DNA of 47,643 nt from an uncultured Clostridia bacterium (GTDB lineage Bacteria > Bacillota > Clostridia > Monoglobales > Firm-18), in contig CALDNB010000023.1 of the NCBI GenBank assembly GCA_937914775.1, positions 1 to 47,643 on the forward strand, written 5' to 3'. The notes beneath the pieces are model-generated. The model did no database searches, was not told where the DNA came from, and saw only the letters and a program-made list of their open reading frames with translations. Positions 39,801 to 47,643 of this stretch are shown one piece after another. A program made the position numbers and the translations under genes. Each line of letters starts with the position of its first letter. Within the stretch, counting starts at the first letter, position 1.

Positions 39801-42800
39801 TCTCAAGTATTTATAGCAAATCAGATGAATTTGGAAACAATAAAATTCTTGAATATGTTAACACACAAATAGGTCTTGGGAATCTTTGCGATGGAAACAT
39901 AAAAAAAGCATCGAATTGGTTTACGACTAAAGGGCTCCAATTGCCCAACGTGGTTCAAACCATAATCGATGCTAACAATATGGTATCACAAGATGAACCA
40001 ATTGTCAATAACAATTATATGCAGGATGGGGAAAATGATACACAAGGCACCACAAAACATTCCAGAATGACCGAGAAAGCAAACAAATTACAAAGAAAAG
40101 ACCCAACCAAACTTACCGAAAATGATTTTAGAGAATTATTAGATTCTTCAAAAAGGAAAGTATTTTCTGATAATACATATATTCCTGCAAGGACAAATAC
40201 TCCTCAGATTTTAATTGATTTTGCTAAGGAATTGGGGTATATACTTGAAAATCATCCTTTGGCTATGAGTGTTTACAAGACACGTCAAGCTTTATCTAAC
40301 GAACAAGAATGGGACGGTTATTTTCATGATAAGCCGCACAATTTGACGTCTGATGAAATCATAGACATTATTAAGGGAATGGATAATCCGTCATACTTAG
40401 TTTTTCAAACTCAAAATGAGAGATTTGCCGAAATTGTTAAGTTTACAAAAGACGGCGGGAATGCAAAGGCTTACGCAATTATAGATTTTTTTGATATTGA
40501 TAAGAACCCTGAATATATGAATGGATATAATGGTGGCAAATATAACATTTTAGTAACTATTTATCCATCAGATGATTCATTGGAATTAAAACAGTATTTA
40601 AATAATAAAAATAATATTGTTTTAACTGGAGATGAAATAAAAAAGAAAACCTCATCACAAAGAGGTTCGGGCAGCTTTGTGCCGTCGCATTTAAATGACT
40701 TGGCTTTCTATAATGATAGTATAACCAATCCTGAAGAAAAAGTCAAGGATGAAATTTCTGACACCACAAAACATTCCAGAATGACCGAGAATGCTGACAC
40801 AAGCGCTGCGTCAGAGCAGCAGAGTAATGTTATTGACAGCAATTCAAAGGTTAACAATTACCTGCGGAGAGCGAGAACGATGTTTGTTAACGATGTTGAA
40901 GAGTTAATGAACATACCAAAAGTGCTAAAAAACAACGATTTAAAGCAGGTATTTAATCAACTGTGGAATGAGTACAAGGAAAGTGGGAAAATCGCTCCTG
41001 ATTCGTTTAACAAGGTATTTGATATGCTTTACGAGAACGGAAAGGCAATCAGCACAGAGTTCTACGAGCAATACAAGGACTTAAAAGCAGACATCCGAAA
41101 CACACATTTCCGTATTACTGATGACATTAAGAGTTCTATTCCTGATTTTGAGCAATTCAGAAGAAGAAACATCAGTACATTCAAAACTGCGGCAGACGGA
41201 GTGTCAGTTGATTCGTATTACGAGGAATTATCGGCATCTTATCCTGATTTATTCCCGGAAGACATAATTGCACCTGCAGACAGGTTATTACGAATTGCAG
41301 AGGTTGCAAAGAGCATAAAGCCACAGGAAGACGGTTTTGACACGTTCTCTCCCGAATACAAGGACCACATACGCCAACAGTTTGAAAATTCTTTTTCAAA
41401 GGTGACAGACCAGTTCCACTGGGCCAAACGTTATCTTGACGACAAGGTATCAGTTGATAGTGAGGAAGACGTTGTATATACTGCGGAGCAGGTTGAACAA
41501 TTATACAAACAAAAAACGTTACAAGAACTTGTAGTAGAAAAACTAAAAGACAACGAGTTATTGACAGAAAAGGACGAAACAACGGCAGAGCGTCTTGCAA
41601 AGGGAGAAATTACTGTTGATGAAATTCCAAAAGATTGTTGGCGTGAGGGTGTTATTGAGTTAGGAAATGCACAGAAGGAGTTATTTGATACCGAAAGAAG
41701 CATCAGTAAACACAATGACGGAATAAAGGCAATGTACAGAGCAGAAGCGGAAGCGTTAATTGAAAGTTCTGACGACTGGAAAGACAGCAAGGCAATGTTT
41801 AAGTTTACTCTTTTAACTCCTGAGCGTATTATTCGTTCTATTGTTAAAAACGAGGATGTTGCAAACAGAATAATCAACAAGTTTTTCGTTCCAATAGGTA
41901 AAGCCAACGCAAAAACTGTTAAATTCATCAACGGTTATGCAAAAAGAGTTGATGCGCTTAAGTTAACAAAGGAAGAAAGTGAAGCAGTACAATTTATCGG
42001 AGAAAAGCAGGCATCTATAACAAACGAAAATGATGCTGCAAAAAAAGAGGAACTTACAAAGGAACTGGAAGATTTCTTTTTGGAGCACAAAAACCTTGAT
42101 ATGAAAAAAATAAATTTTGCAATTAAGGAGTTCCGTGCTATTTACAATGACATATTTAAGCAGATAAATGATGTTTTAATTGCAAATGGTTACGGCCCGA
42201 TTGAGTACAGAAAAGACTATTTTCCGCATTTCACGGAAGATGACAGCAATTTATTGAACAAAATTGCAAAAGTTATAGGTGTTGACACTTCTGTTACAGA
42301 GTTACCTGCAGATTTAACAGGCAAAACTGCTGCCTTCAGACCAGGGAAGACCTTTTTCCAGAATGCTTTGCAGAGAAAAGGTAATACAACAACATTTGAT
42401 GCAGTGGAAGGATTTAACAGATATATTAAAGGCGCTGCAGATGTTATTTTTCAAACAGAAAATATTCAGCGCTTAAGAGCACTTGACAACGCCATCAGGT
42501 ACAAATATTCGAAAAAAGGTGTCCAGGAAGCAATCAAGAAAATTGAAGAAGACCCTTTTATTGCGTTTGAGGATAAAAAATCACGTATTGATGACCTTAC
42601 AACAAAGAACTTATCAAAGCACAACGGTCTTGTAAACTGGCTTACAGAATATACTAATGTTCTTGCAAACAAGAAATCCTATGCGGATAGGCCTGACGAA
42701 AAGAATTTCGGCAGAACTCTTACATATCGGCTTTCCCTTTGGTGGCAGAAAAATTATGCTGTAAACATGGTGTTACACAATGTTTCGAGTGCTTTATCAA

Positions 42801-44923
42801 ACACGGTTCCATTACAACAGGCGTATTCAGTAATAAACAGCAGAGATTTTGCATGCGGAATGTATGATACTATTAAAAACATCAAAGAGAGTGACGGTTT
42901 TGCAGATAAGTCTGATTTCCTTACAATCAGAAAAGGTGCATTTGCTGCAGGAGAAACTAAATTACAAAAATTCGGCGAAGCAGCAAACTTAATGGAGCAC
43001 ACTGATTTATTTGTTTGTCAGGCAATAGTACGTGCAAGATATTACGAAAACATGAGAGTTCGCAAGATGTCAGAGGCAGAAGCGTTAGCGGAAGCAGACG
43101 ATTTTGCTAAATCTCTTATTGCAGGACGTGGAAAAGGTGATTTACCTCTTATATTCACTGAAACGACTTTTAAAAAAAGGTTATTTACTTCATTCCAACT
43201 TGAGGTTAACAACCAGTTACAATTTTTATTTAAAGATGCACCGAAACGTATTTTAGATGAAAAGGGCATAAAAGGTCTTGCAAATTACATTATCAAGTAT
43301 TTGATTTCTGCTTATATTTACAACGAGTTTTTTGAAAAAATCACCGGCAGAAAAATTGCCATTGATCCGTTAGGGTTTGTTGAGTCCTGCATCGAGTCAT
43401 ACACCGGTATAAGAATACCAAACAAACTTGATATGCTTATGGGTGAAAAAATCAAGTATGAAAAAAACAACGATGGATTCGACCGTGTAGGTGCTGTTTT
43501 TAAAACAGCAAAGGAAGAAATTACAGACCAGATACCGTTTGTTGGTTCCTTGCTTGGCGGTGGACGTATTCCTGCTGCGATGGCAATTCCTGATATGGTA
43601 TCAATCGGCTCATCAATTAAAAATCTTGTTAGCGGAGAGGGAGATGTTGGTAAGAATGTTGAAAATCTTATTACAGACGGTATTCTTCCATTGGCTTATG
43701 GATTTAATAAATTTGGCGGGTTAAATCAGGCAAAAAAGACTGTTCAGGGTATCTCAACTGTTATGAAGGGTGAAGTGCTTGACAACAAGGGTAAATTAAA
43801 GTACGGAGTTGAGCAAACGCTGGGTAATTACATCAAAGGTGCAATTCTTGGGCCGTCATCATTAAAAGACACAAGAGATTTTTACGATGCAGGCGGCAAA
43901 GGACTTACTGATACAGAGCAGAAGTATTATGACAAGGTTACGGAAAGTGGCGTGTCAAAGTACGAGGCATATCAGAACGTAATAGGTGTCAGAAATGCAA
44001 AGAACGAAATATCTCGAAAGAACACTTTCTACAGAATTATGTCCAACGACAAATTTGTGGGCAATGTTAAACTTGGCGCTGACAATGCTGCTTACCAGGA
44101 GATAATGCGGCTTAAAAAAGCAGACACAGGCATATCACTTGATTACACAGTTCCTGACAATTCATTTAAGGTGAATGGAGAAGACGTATTCCTTACCAAC
44201 GCAAAATACAGAAAATATGCTTCTGAGTGCAGCAAGTCTGCTCTTGACGGTATCAAGACATTAATTGCCACGGATTATTACAAAAAGGCAAGTGACGTGG
44301 AAAAGGCGGAGTTAATTGAGGAAATTTACTCTTATTCAAAAGGCATTTCGAAAACTAAAGTGTCAAAATACGAGCCGGAATCAGACGTGCTTAAAGCAAC
44401 ACTTGCGAAAAAAAGCAAAGTTAGTGTTGGTGACTATTTTACATTTAAAAAGCAGTTACCCGAAAAGTACAACGAGGCAGATGCATATTCACTTACACAG
44501 GAATTAAAAATGTCAGAAGAGCAGGCGACAATGCTTACAAATCTTTCAAAGTATTCCTACGACCAATGCAAAAGGTTGCAGGATGCAGGTGGCTTTAAGT
44601 ACAGTCAGCAGGTGAGACGTTTATATACTTCGATGCGTCAGAGAGGTTATGACTGCGACACGATATATGCGCCGATGGTCAGCAAGACGTTTAAGTACAC
44701 CAACAAGAAGCAGGGCATCAGTTACGAGACACAGTTATCAGATGACGATATGCTTAAATTACAGAAAGTGTATTTACACTTATACGAAAAGAAGTTGGGC
44801 GAAGCGTTCCAGCACAATTACAGAAGTATAGAAAGTTTATACGATACTGTTGAGTCTGCACGTTATTCCACAATGACCGAGGCAAAGAAGATATTTTATC
44901 AATATCTGCAGCAGAAGAAGTAA
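36875..44923 (+). CDS. Giant polyvalent ejection protein (2682 aa) with zincin and toxin-like cassettes
   Basis: Residues 1-330 are charged and helical. Residues about 330-565 are hydrophobic and Gly/Ala-rich (SIGDMMVALPFGASAGAAIL). A zincin site HEVTH lies at 734-738 with a downstream EEAVADFVGAV helix (about 773). Two beta-rich modules follow: about 846-1045, resembling MuF-C/barnase-like toxin domains, and about 1069-1296, bracketed by identical TTKHSRMTE linkers. The C-terminal half resembles LPD38-type polyvalent proteins (KDYFPHFTE near 1784; PFVGSLLGGGRIPAAM). Such proteins enter the host with phage DNA and carry counter-defence or host-modifying domains. It is the last late gene. The domain names are recalled, not searched. 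Confidence 0.82.
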   Translation: MAIDYEKTLRAAYLPSLDGKLPSQKQEDIYKFDGKFTPYLTPEQKEKQEEIQRYYENIIKKQQLTEPQDNTYKFDGIFTKEQKKMRDLLKALFTETEKERAKAEKEKFEKDALQREKTRITRNADFEKLSKFDDTKDYSTEDIYFLVNNPSHADKAIHLDGRYKDIIKNMDDIERRTFTYHANKHGSDRATQYFLGLEPTIKERMANGEHYQEYYSDLNQEIKDMERVRQATDFDQYKNVAEGELDVLGLVYSKNKGIPGNGDFEKIANFMEPYEKETYNYYFHKFGEESALNYYKLIERKINQRQAEYKSKQTTEFAEEHPVLADVSYPIASLGNFAGLLATAGQNIKNNVTGKDVPVDINSRAFSTVRYRNDVQQSLTEGKSGLEQLLISTGLSIGDMMVALPFGASAGAAILGSNAASHTAYDVMERGGSTAQALGLGIAAGVTEYITEKIPLENIFKLAKGPKLTFTKKVINVLKQSGMEGTEEFISEIANNVYDDLIMGEKSNFNVTKNKYIEMGYSEVEASLKAFTDCYVVNPLMAFAGGAISGGVMGTGGVTVSDFKQNMMTKTEKDVSKIVRNAVVPSTEPSSKQVTPAQTDNKVISTEMSDVGKAAEMKQNNENVASDNGNVEKSTKPLTIEQKIRAFLKSENKRVSTATGKTLTEDAFSIVEPTTRKQKNLVKDCASLGIEVRYIKTQNNDIIGTSHNINGAYRDGVIYINEDAQNPYRVVLGHEVTHQIKVTDVKAYNALEDIARKHIGESFDNLTLDKQEEAVADFVGAVMDNPRAYKSVFQQNRNLLQRFIEAVDSIIGKFRGTETYNDDLGKMLDDTKAELTGEDVGETKYNYSLDFGQQLQDWFDGQGKKYGTYNGEYFDFGTTPDKLIKHGASKNKTIITENCIIKVTGGKHSISIDELKKLPFELNDPVLLFKSTYKDKFGNSKKAFVALTELKDKSGNDVIAAIHINVSHGHNIVDRISSIYSKSDEFGNNKILEYVNTQIGLGNLCDGNIKKASNWFTTKGLQLPNVVQTIIDANNMVSQDEPIVNNNYMQDGENDTQGTTKHSRMTEKANKLQRKDPTKLTENDFRELLDSSKRKVFSDNTYIPARTNTPQILIDFAKELGYILENHPLAMSVYKTRQALSNEQEWDGYFHDKPHNLTSDEIIDIIKGMDNPSYLVFQTQNERFAEIVKFTKDGGNAKAYAIIDFFDIDKNPEYMNGYNGGKYNILVTIYPSDDSLELKQYLNNKNNIVLTGDEIKKKTSSQRGSGSFVPSHLNDLAFYNDSITNPEEKVKDEISDTTKHSRMTENADTSAASEQQSNVIDSNSKVNNYLRRARTMFVNDVEELMNIPKVLKNNDLKQVFNQLWNEYKESGKIAPDSFNKVFDMLYENGKAISTEFYEQYKDLKADIRNTHFRITDDIKSSIPDFEQFRRRNISTFKTAADGVSVDSYYEELSASYPDLFPEDIIAPADRLLRIAEVAKSIKPQEDGFDTFSPEYKDHIRQQFENSFSKVTDQFHWAKRYLDDKVSVDSEEDVVYTAEQVEQLYKQKTLQELVVEKLKDNELLTEKDETTAERLAKGEITVDEIPKDCWREGVIELGNAQKELFDTERSISKHNDGIKAMYRAEAEALIESSDDWKDSKAMFKFTLLTPERIIRSIVKNEDVANRIINKFFVPIGKANAKTVKFINGYAKRVDALKLTKEESEAVQFIGEKQASITNENDAAKKEELTKELEDFFLEHKNLDMKKINFAIKEFRAIYNDIFKQINDVLIANGYGPIEYRKDYFPHFTEDDSNLLNKIAKVIGVDTSVTELPADLTGKTAAFRPGKTFFQNALQRKGNTTTFDAVEGFNRYIKGAADVIFQTENIQRLRALDNAIRYKYSKKGVQEAIKKIEEDPFIAFEDKKSRIDDLTTKNLSKHNGLVNWLTEYTNVLANKKSYADRPDEKNFGRTLTYRLSLWWQKNYAVNMVLHNVSSALSNTVPLQQAYSVINSRDFACGMYDTIKNIKESDGFADKSDFLTIRKGAFAAGETKLQKFGEAANLMEHTDLFVCQAIVRARYYENMRVRKMSEAEALAEADDFAKSLIAGRGKGDLPLIFTETTFKKRLFTSFQLEVNNQLQFLFKDAPKRILDEKGIKGLANYIIKYLISAYIYNEFFEKITGRKIAIDPLGFVESCIESYTGIRIPNKLDMLMGEKIKYEKNNDGFDRVGAVFKTAKEEITDQIPFVGSLLGGGRIPAAMAIPDMVSIGSSIKNLVSGEGDVGKNVENLITDGILPLAYGFNKFGGLNQAKKTVQGISTVMKGEVLDNKGKLKYGVEQTLGNYIKGAILGPSSLKDTRDFYDAGGKGLTDTEQKYYDKVTESGVSKYEAYQNVIGVRNAKNEISRKNTFYRIMSNDKFVGNVKLGADNAAYQEIMRLKKADTGISLDYTVPDNSFKVNGEDVFLTNAKYRKYASECSKSALDGIKTLIATDYYKKASDVEKAELIEEIYSYSKGISKTKVSKYEPESDVLKATLAKKSKVSVGDYFTFKKQLPEKYNEADAYSLTQELKMSEEQATMLTNLSKYSYDQCKRLQDAGGFKYSQQVRRLYTSMRQRGYDCDTIYAPMVSKTFKYTNKKQGISYETQLSDDDMLKLQKVYLHLYEKKLGEAFQHNYRSIESLYDTVESARYSTMTEAKKIFYQYLQQKK
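40048..40791 (+). repeat. 30-bp direct repeats bracketing an in-frame cassette
   Basis: Identical 30-bp sequences at 40048-40077 and 40762-40791 encode TTKHSRMTE. The spacing is 714 bp, exactly 238 codons, so recombination between them would remove the module in frame. Confidence 0.9.
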
Positions 44924-44926
44924 ACG

Positions 44927-44957
44927 AAAAAAGGGGTTGAAAATCAACCCCTTTTTT
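44927..44957 (+). terminator. Late operon terminator
   Basis: AAGGGGTTGA (44931-44940), AAA loop, TCAACCCCTT (44944-44953), then TTTT. The A-run upstream makes it work in both directions. Confidence 0.88.
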
Positions 44958-44994
44958 GACATCATTTTGACATCATTGACATCATTTTGACATC
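44953..44994. repeat. Tandem integrase arm-type sites, right end
   Basis: Two near-identical copies of a TTGACATCATTTTGACATC unit stand in tandem 107 bp inside the right att core. A third copy lies outside the left att core at 8982-9004. They are the likely arm-binding sites of the integrase. Confidence 0.75.
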
Positions 44995-45052
44995 CATAAA
45001 AACGCTATTTTTTACCAAAATTTACTAAAAATCACAAAGTCAAAAATATAAT

Positions 45053-45096
45053 AAAAGCCATATATACTAGGTATTTTGCCTATATATATGGCTTTT
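45053..45096 (-). terminator. Phage-supplied terminator for tRNA-Pro
   Basis: AAAAGCCATATATA (45053-45066) pairs with TATATATGGCTTTT (45083-45096), with an inner TAGG/CCTA pairing. Read on the minus strand it follows the tRNA by seven bases and replaces the one left at 9035-9071. Confidence 0.78.
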
Positions 45097-45100
45097 TGCG

Positions 45101-45128
45101 TTTGGTCTGAGTGGGGAGACTTGAACTC
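45101..45128. repeat. Right prophage attachment site, 28-bp direct repeat
   Basis: Identical to 9069-9096. Bases 45103-45128 form the 3' end of the functional tRNA-Pro, supplied by the phage. Confidence 0.95.
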
Positions 45129-45179
45129 CCGGCCTCTTGAACCCCATTCAAGCACGCTACCAAACTGCGCTACACCCAG
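45103..45179 (-). tRNA. tRNA-Pro(GGG)
   Basis: 77 nt including encoded CCA. Acceptor stem CTGGGTG/CACTCAG with discriminator A, anticodon stem CTTGA/TCAAG, loop ATGGGGT (anticodon GGG), T-arm GGGAG/CTCCC. Its 3' part is the att core, so integration keeps the tRNA intact. The promoter is at 45200-45228. Confidence 0.95.
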
Positions 45180-45199
45180 ATTTTTATCACGCAGTAAAT

Positions 45200-45228
45200 A
45201 TTATACGGCTATTTCGGCTAAATGTCAA
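45200..45228 (-). promoter_or_regulatory. tRNA-Pro promoter
   Basis: Minus strand: TTGACA (45228-45223), 17-bp spacer, TATAAT (45205-45200), both hexamers perfect. Confidence 0.85.
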
Positions 45229-45235
45229 GTATTTT

Positions 45236-45724
45236 TTAAAACTTATTATGTTCTTTTATGGTTCTGTCAATGTTCCTTTTTGCGTCACGTTTTGCAGCGT
45301 CTTCACGCTTATCGTACAGTTTTTTACCCTTTGCAAGAGCAAGTTCAACTTTTACTTTTGAGCCGTTAAAATAAACGGAAGTAGGAATTAAAGAGTAGCC
45401 CTGTTGCTTTACAAGTCCAAGCAGTCTCATAATTTCCCTTTTATGCATTAAAAGTTTTCTTTTTCTTAAAGGGTCTTTATTAAATATGTTTCCCTGTTCA
45501 TAAGGGCTTATGTGCATACCTGTTACAAACATTTCACCTTTTTCCACAGAGGCGAAGGAGTCTTTAAGATTAACTTTTCCTTGTCTTATAGATTTTACTT
45601 CTGTACCGAAAAGTTCTATTCCGCACTCGAATTTTTCTTCTATAAAGTAGTCGTGAAAGGCTTTTTTATTTTGAGCGACGACCTTTATGCTTTGATTTTT
45701 TGCTGTGTTTTCTCCTTGTGCCAT
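45236..45724 (-). CDS. smpB: SsrA-binding protein SmpB
   Basis: A 162-residue protein with the SmpB signatures [48 protein letters not shown] and [12 protein letters not shown], and the basic tail [20 protein letters not shown]. It binds tmRNA and delivers it to stalled ribosomes. ATG 45724 (MAQGEN) has GGGGTG upstream; an in-frame start at 45736 is also possible. It overlaps the end of the rnr-like gene by 59 bases, the usual rnr-smpB order. Confidence 0.96.
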   Translation of the reverse strand: MAQGENTAKNQSIKVVAQNKKAFHDYFIEEKFECGIELFGTEVKSIRQGKVNLKDSFASVEKGEMFVTGMHISPYEQGNIFNKDPLRKRKLLMHKREIMRLLGLVKQQGYSLIPTSVYFNGSKVKVELALAKGKKLYDKREDAAKRDAKRNIDRTIKEHNKF

Positions 45725-47249
45725 TAGTTTTTTCACCCCGTTTTTTTATCTGTTTTTCTTTATAGGGAACAAAATCTATTTGTTTTAATTCGGTGTTTAC
45801 TTTTGATAAAATTACATCTATTCTGTCACCGATTTTATATACTTTATCTGAACGCTTACCAAAGAGGACGAAGTTATTTTCGTCAAACTCATAGTAATCG
45901 TCATCTAAGTCAACCATTCTTACCAGGCCCTCAACTGTATTATCCATCTGGACAAAGAAGCCAAAGGAGGTAGTAGAGGAAATAACCCCTGAAAATTTTT
46001 GCCCTATTTTATCTGACATAAATTCACAAGCCTTATAGTCAACATAGTCACGCTCTGCAATAACTGCATCGGCTTCGGTTTCACTACTTTGTAGTGCTGC
46101 CCTTTTTGCATTTACAAACATAACAGATTTGATTTCGTCGGTCAGTTCTCCTTTTATTTCCATAGAAAGTATTCTGTGAACAAACAAGTCGGGATATCTT
46201 CTTATGGGAGAAGTGAAGTGACAGTAATGCTGTGCCGCAAGACCAAAGTGACCAAGGTTTTCCTCGCAGTATCTTGCTTTCATCATAGAGCGAAGCATAA
46301 TTGTACTTATTGCAAGTTCTGCGTCAGTACCTGTTATTTCAAACAACAGATTCTGCATTGCCTTGGGACTTACTGTTTCTTTTAGTTTAAATTTATACCC
46401 AAGAGGTTTTACAACACCTGCAAGGCGTGTTATCTTTTCACTTTCGGGCTCTTCGTGAATACGGAATACCCCGGGCAAATCATTATTTAAAAGATGCTTT
46501 GCAACTGTTTCATTAGCAACAAGCATAAATTCTTCGATTATTTTATTTGCTATAGTTATTTTATATTTGACAATGTCTGTTACCTTGCCGTTTTCGTCTG
46601 TTACAACCTTTGCCTCTGGGAAGTTAAAATCAATACTTCCGCGGCGGCAACGCTTATCCCTTAAAACAAGTGCAAGTTCGCGCATAAGTTCAAGGAGGGG
46701 CACGATTTCGGCGTATTTTTCACGCCCAGACATATCACCGTCCAGTATTTTATAAACGGTATTATAATCCATTCTGTATTTTGTTTTAATTACAGTCTTT
46801 TTAATTTCGTAGTTTATAACGCCGCCGTTTGGCAGTATTTCCATTATACAGGAAAGAGCAAGGCGTGGTTTATGGGGCAAAAGACTGCAAAGGCCGTTTG
46901 ACAGTTTTTTAGGAAGCATAGGAACAACGGTATCTGCAAGGTAAACGCTTGTGCCCCGTATAAATGCCTCGTCGTCAATGGCGGTACCCTCTTTGACATA
47001 GTGGCTTACGTCTGCAATATGAACCCCTAAAAGGTAGTTGCCGTTTTTAAGTTTTTTAAGGGAAACGGCATCGTCTAAATCTTTTGCGTCTTCGCCGTCA
47101 ATAGTGATAATGGTTTCGTCAAAAAGATTCTCGCGACTATTTATTTCGTTATCCGGAATAATGTCGGGAATGTTTTCTAATTCTTTTATGACGGCGTAAT
47201 TAAACTCTACGCTGTAATTCTTTTCGTTTAAATATTCTATAATATCCAT
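45666..47249 (-). CDS. rnr: RNase R-like exoribonuclease lacking N-terminal domains
   Basis: A 527-residue protein. The catalytic RNB domain is complete ([12 protein letters not shown] near residue 55; [13 protein letters not shown]). An S1 domain ([20 protein letters not shown]) and a Lys/Arg-rich tail follow. Typical RNase R is over 700 residues, with an N-terminal helix-turn-helix and cold-shock domains that are absent here. ATG 47249 has AAAGGA upstream, and a terminator lies directly before it, so the short form appears to be a real gene with its own start. It degrades structured RNA and works with SmpB in trans-translation. Confidence 0.88.
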   Translation of the reverse strand: MDIIEYLNEKNYSVEFNYAVIKELENIPDIIPDNEINSRENLFDETIITIDGEDAKDLDDAVSLKKLKNGNYLLGVHIADVSHYVKEGTAIDDEAFIRGTSVYLADTVVPMLPKKLSNGLCSLLPHKPRLALSCIMEILPNGGVINYEIKKTVIKTKYRMDYNTVYKILDGDMSGREKYAEIVPLLELMRELALVLRDKRCRRGSIDFNFPEAKVVTDENGKVTDIVKYKITIANKIIEEFMLVANETVAKHLLNNDLPGVFRIHEEPESEKITRLAGVVKPLGYKFKLKETVSPKAMQNLLFEITGTDAELAISTIMLRSMMKARYCEENLGHFGLAAQHYCHFTSPIRRYPDLFVHRILSMEIKGELTDEIKSVMFVNAKRAALQSSETEADAVIAERDYVDYKACEFMSDKIGQKFSGVISSTTSFGFFVQMDNTVEGLVRMVDLDDDYYEFDENNFVLFGKRSDKVYKIGDRIDVILSKVNTELKQIDFVPYKEKQIKKRGEKTNGTRRKHSKKSKHKGRRSK

Positions 47250-47262
47250 AAATTTTCCTTTC

Positions 47263-47294
47263 GAAATAAAAAAACTGTCCGTTTCGGACAGTTT
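47263..47294 (-). terminator. Terminator of the surface-protein gene
   Basis: AAACTGTCCG/CGGACAGTTT with a three-base loop and a T-run on the minus strand. It ends the gene at 47301 and lies 14 bases before the rnr-like start. Confidence 0.85.
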
Positions 47295-47300
47295 AATTAA

Positions 47301-47643
47301 TTACAAAATTGAAAGCAAAACAGAAGTAAGCAGGAAGATAACTGCAGCAACGCCTGTAACTTTACCATTTTGGTCTACAGTTGCCTTGGATCCGTCAGAA
47401 GAAAACCATATATATTTTGTTGTGTTAGGTGGTGCATACTGCTTGTCAAGAGTGATTTCACTTTCAATACCAACTGAATCAGCTCCTGTTATTTCCATAT
47501 CCTTAATATTGATTGTCGCAGTTCCTGTTTTACCATCCGCATCAGTAGCAGTTACAGTAACTTCACCTTCTGTAGAACCAGCTGTCAGATACCATTCGCC
47601 ATTTTCATTTATTACTTTATCAAAACCATTTTGTTCTAAGTCG
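47301..47643 (-). CDS. Surface protein with bacterial Ig-like domains, C-terminal part
   Basis: The minus-strand frame is open to the window edge. The visible 113 residues contain Ig-like (Big-type) sequence: TVTATDADGKTGTATINIKD, then ITLDKQYAPPNTTKYIW and VDQNGKVTGVA. The protein ends in a hydrophobic segment (AVIFLLTSVLLSIL), possibly a membrane anchor. There is no LPXTG motif. It is probably an exported adhesin or wall protein; the N-terminus is outside the window. Confidence 0.75.
   Translation of the reverse strand, partial: DLEQNGFDKVINENGEWYLTAGSTEGEVTVTATDADGKTGTATINIKDMEITGADSVGIESEITLDKQYAPPNTTKYIWFSSDGSKATVDQNGKVTGVAAVIFLLTSVLLSIL

Larger units (their letters stand above)
9069..45128. 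mobile_element. Complete temperate prophage in tRNA-Pro(GGG), podovirus-like
   Basis: Bounded by perfect 28-bp repeats and containing integrase, repressor, replication, packaging, capsid, tail-hub, lysis and ejection genes in a normal order. The repeat-to-repeat unit is 36,032 bp. The late genes read toward the tRNA. One early gene carries an in-frame stop; everything else looks intact. The short-tail type is inferred from a P22-like set (large portal, propeller-like hub, ejection proteins) and the absence of tape-measure and tail-tube genes. Confidence 0.95.

Noticed and set aside
47271..47300. Third copy of the WYL-linked element (shared CTGTCCGTTT)
   Set aside because: The match is only about ten bases and belongs to a perfect terminator stem, without the rest of the element or a promoter.

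Overview
The window is a low-GC Firmicute chromosome segment, most likely from an anaerobic Clostridia-type gut bacterium. The signs are strong Shine-Dalgarno sites, a uxaC-type hexuronate gene, an rnr-smpB pair and a CCA-encoding tRNA-Pro. A complete-looking prophage interrupts it. The 28-bp repeats at 9069-9096 and 45101-45128 mark its ends, giving a unit of 36,032 bp. It sits in the 3' end of tRNA-Pro(GGG), which is restored at 45103-45179 on the minus strand. No database search was possible; family names come from motifs recognised in the translations.

Left chromosomal arm (1-9068). This holds the end of uxaC and a translationally coupled MFS transporter. Next are a two-gene operon (a hypothetical protein and a 1050-residue WG-repeat protein), a three-gene operon (SWIM zinc-finger protein, 46-residue acidic protein, WYL regulator) and a minus-strand pnuC behind a structured leader. 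The two operons share a nearly identical 30-bp element next to an extended -10 promoter, so the WYL protein may control both. A fragment resembling the end of an older element lies between pnuC and the left att site.

Prophage. The minus-strand lysogeny operon (9140-11849) encodes integrase, two paralogous membrane proteins, a minimal ImmA-like protein and a CI-like repressor. A consensus rightward promoter (11908-11936) carries a GTAC-centred operator. The early region (11974-20380) holds many small proteins, two minus-strand genes with their own strong promoters, a PnuC-like half transporter, a D12-class adenine methylase, a GNAT acetyltransferase, a DnaD-type initiator containing iterons (probable origin) and a DnaB-like helicase. 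Arrays of short unrelated hairpins joined by constant spacers sit before several of these genes.

A noncoding region (20381-21040) carries terminators, two copies of a dyad and a consensus late promoter. The late operon (21050-44923) follows: a short tyrosine recombinase, terminase subunits, portal, scaffold, capsid, decoration protein, connector, a propeller-like tail hub, collagen-like and leucine-rich-repeat-like fibre proteins, a papain-like protease with an SLH domain, amidase, holin, an ejection-type protein and a 2682-residue polyvalent protein. No tape-measure or tail-tube gene is visible, so I infer a short-tailed, podovirus-like temperate phage.

Right chromosomal arm (45129-47643). 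All genes are on the minus strand: tRNA-Pro with a perfect promoter, smpB, an rnr-like gene lacking the usual N-terminal domains, and the C-terminus of a surface protein with Ig-like domains that runs off the edge.
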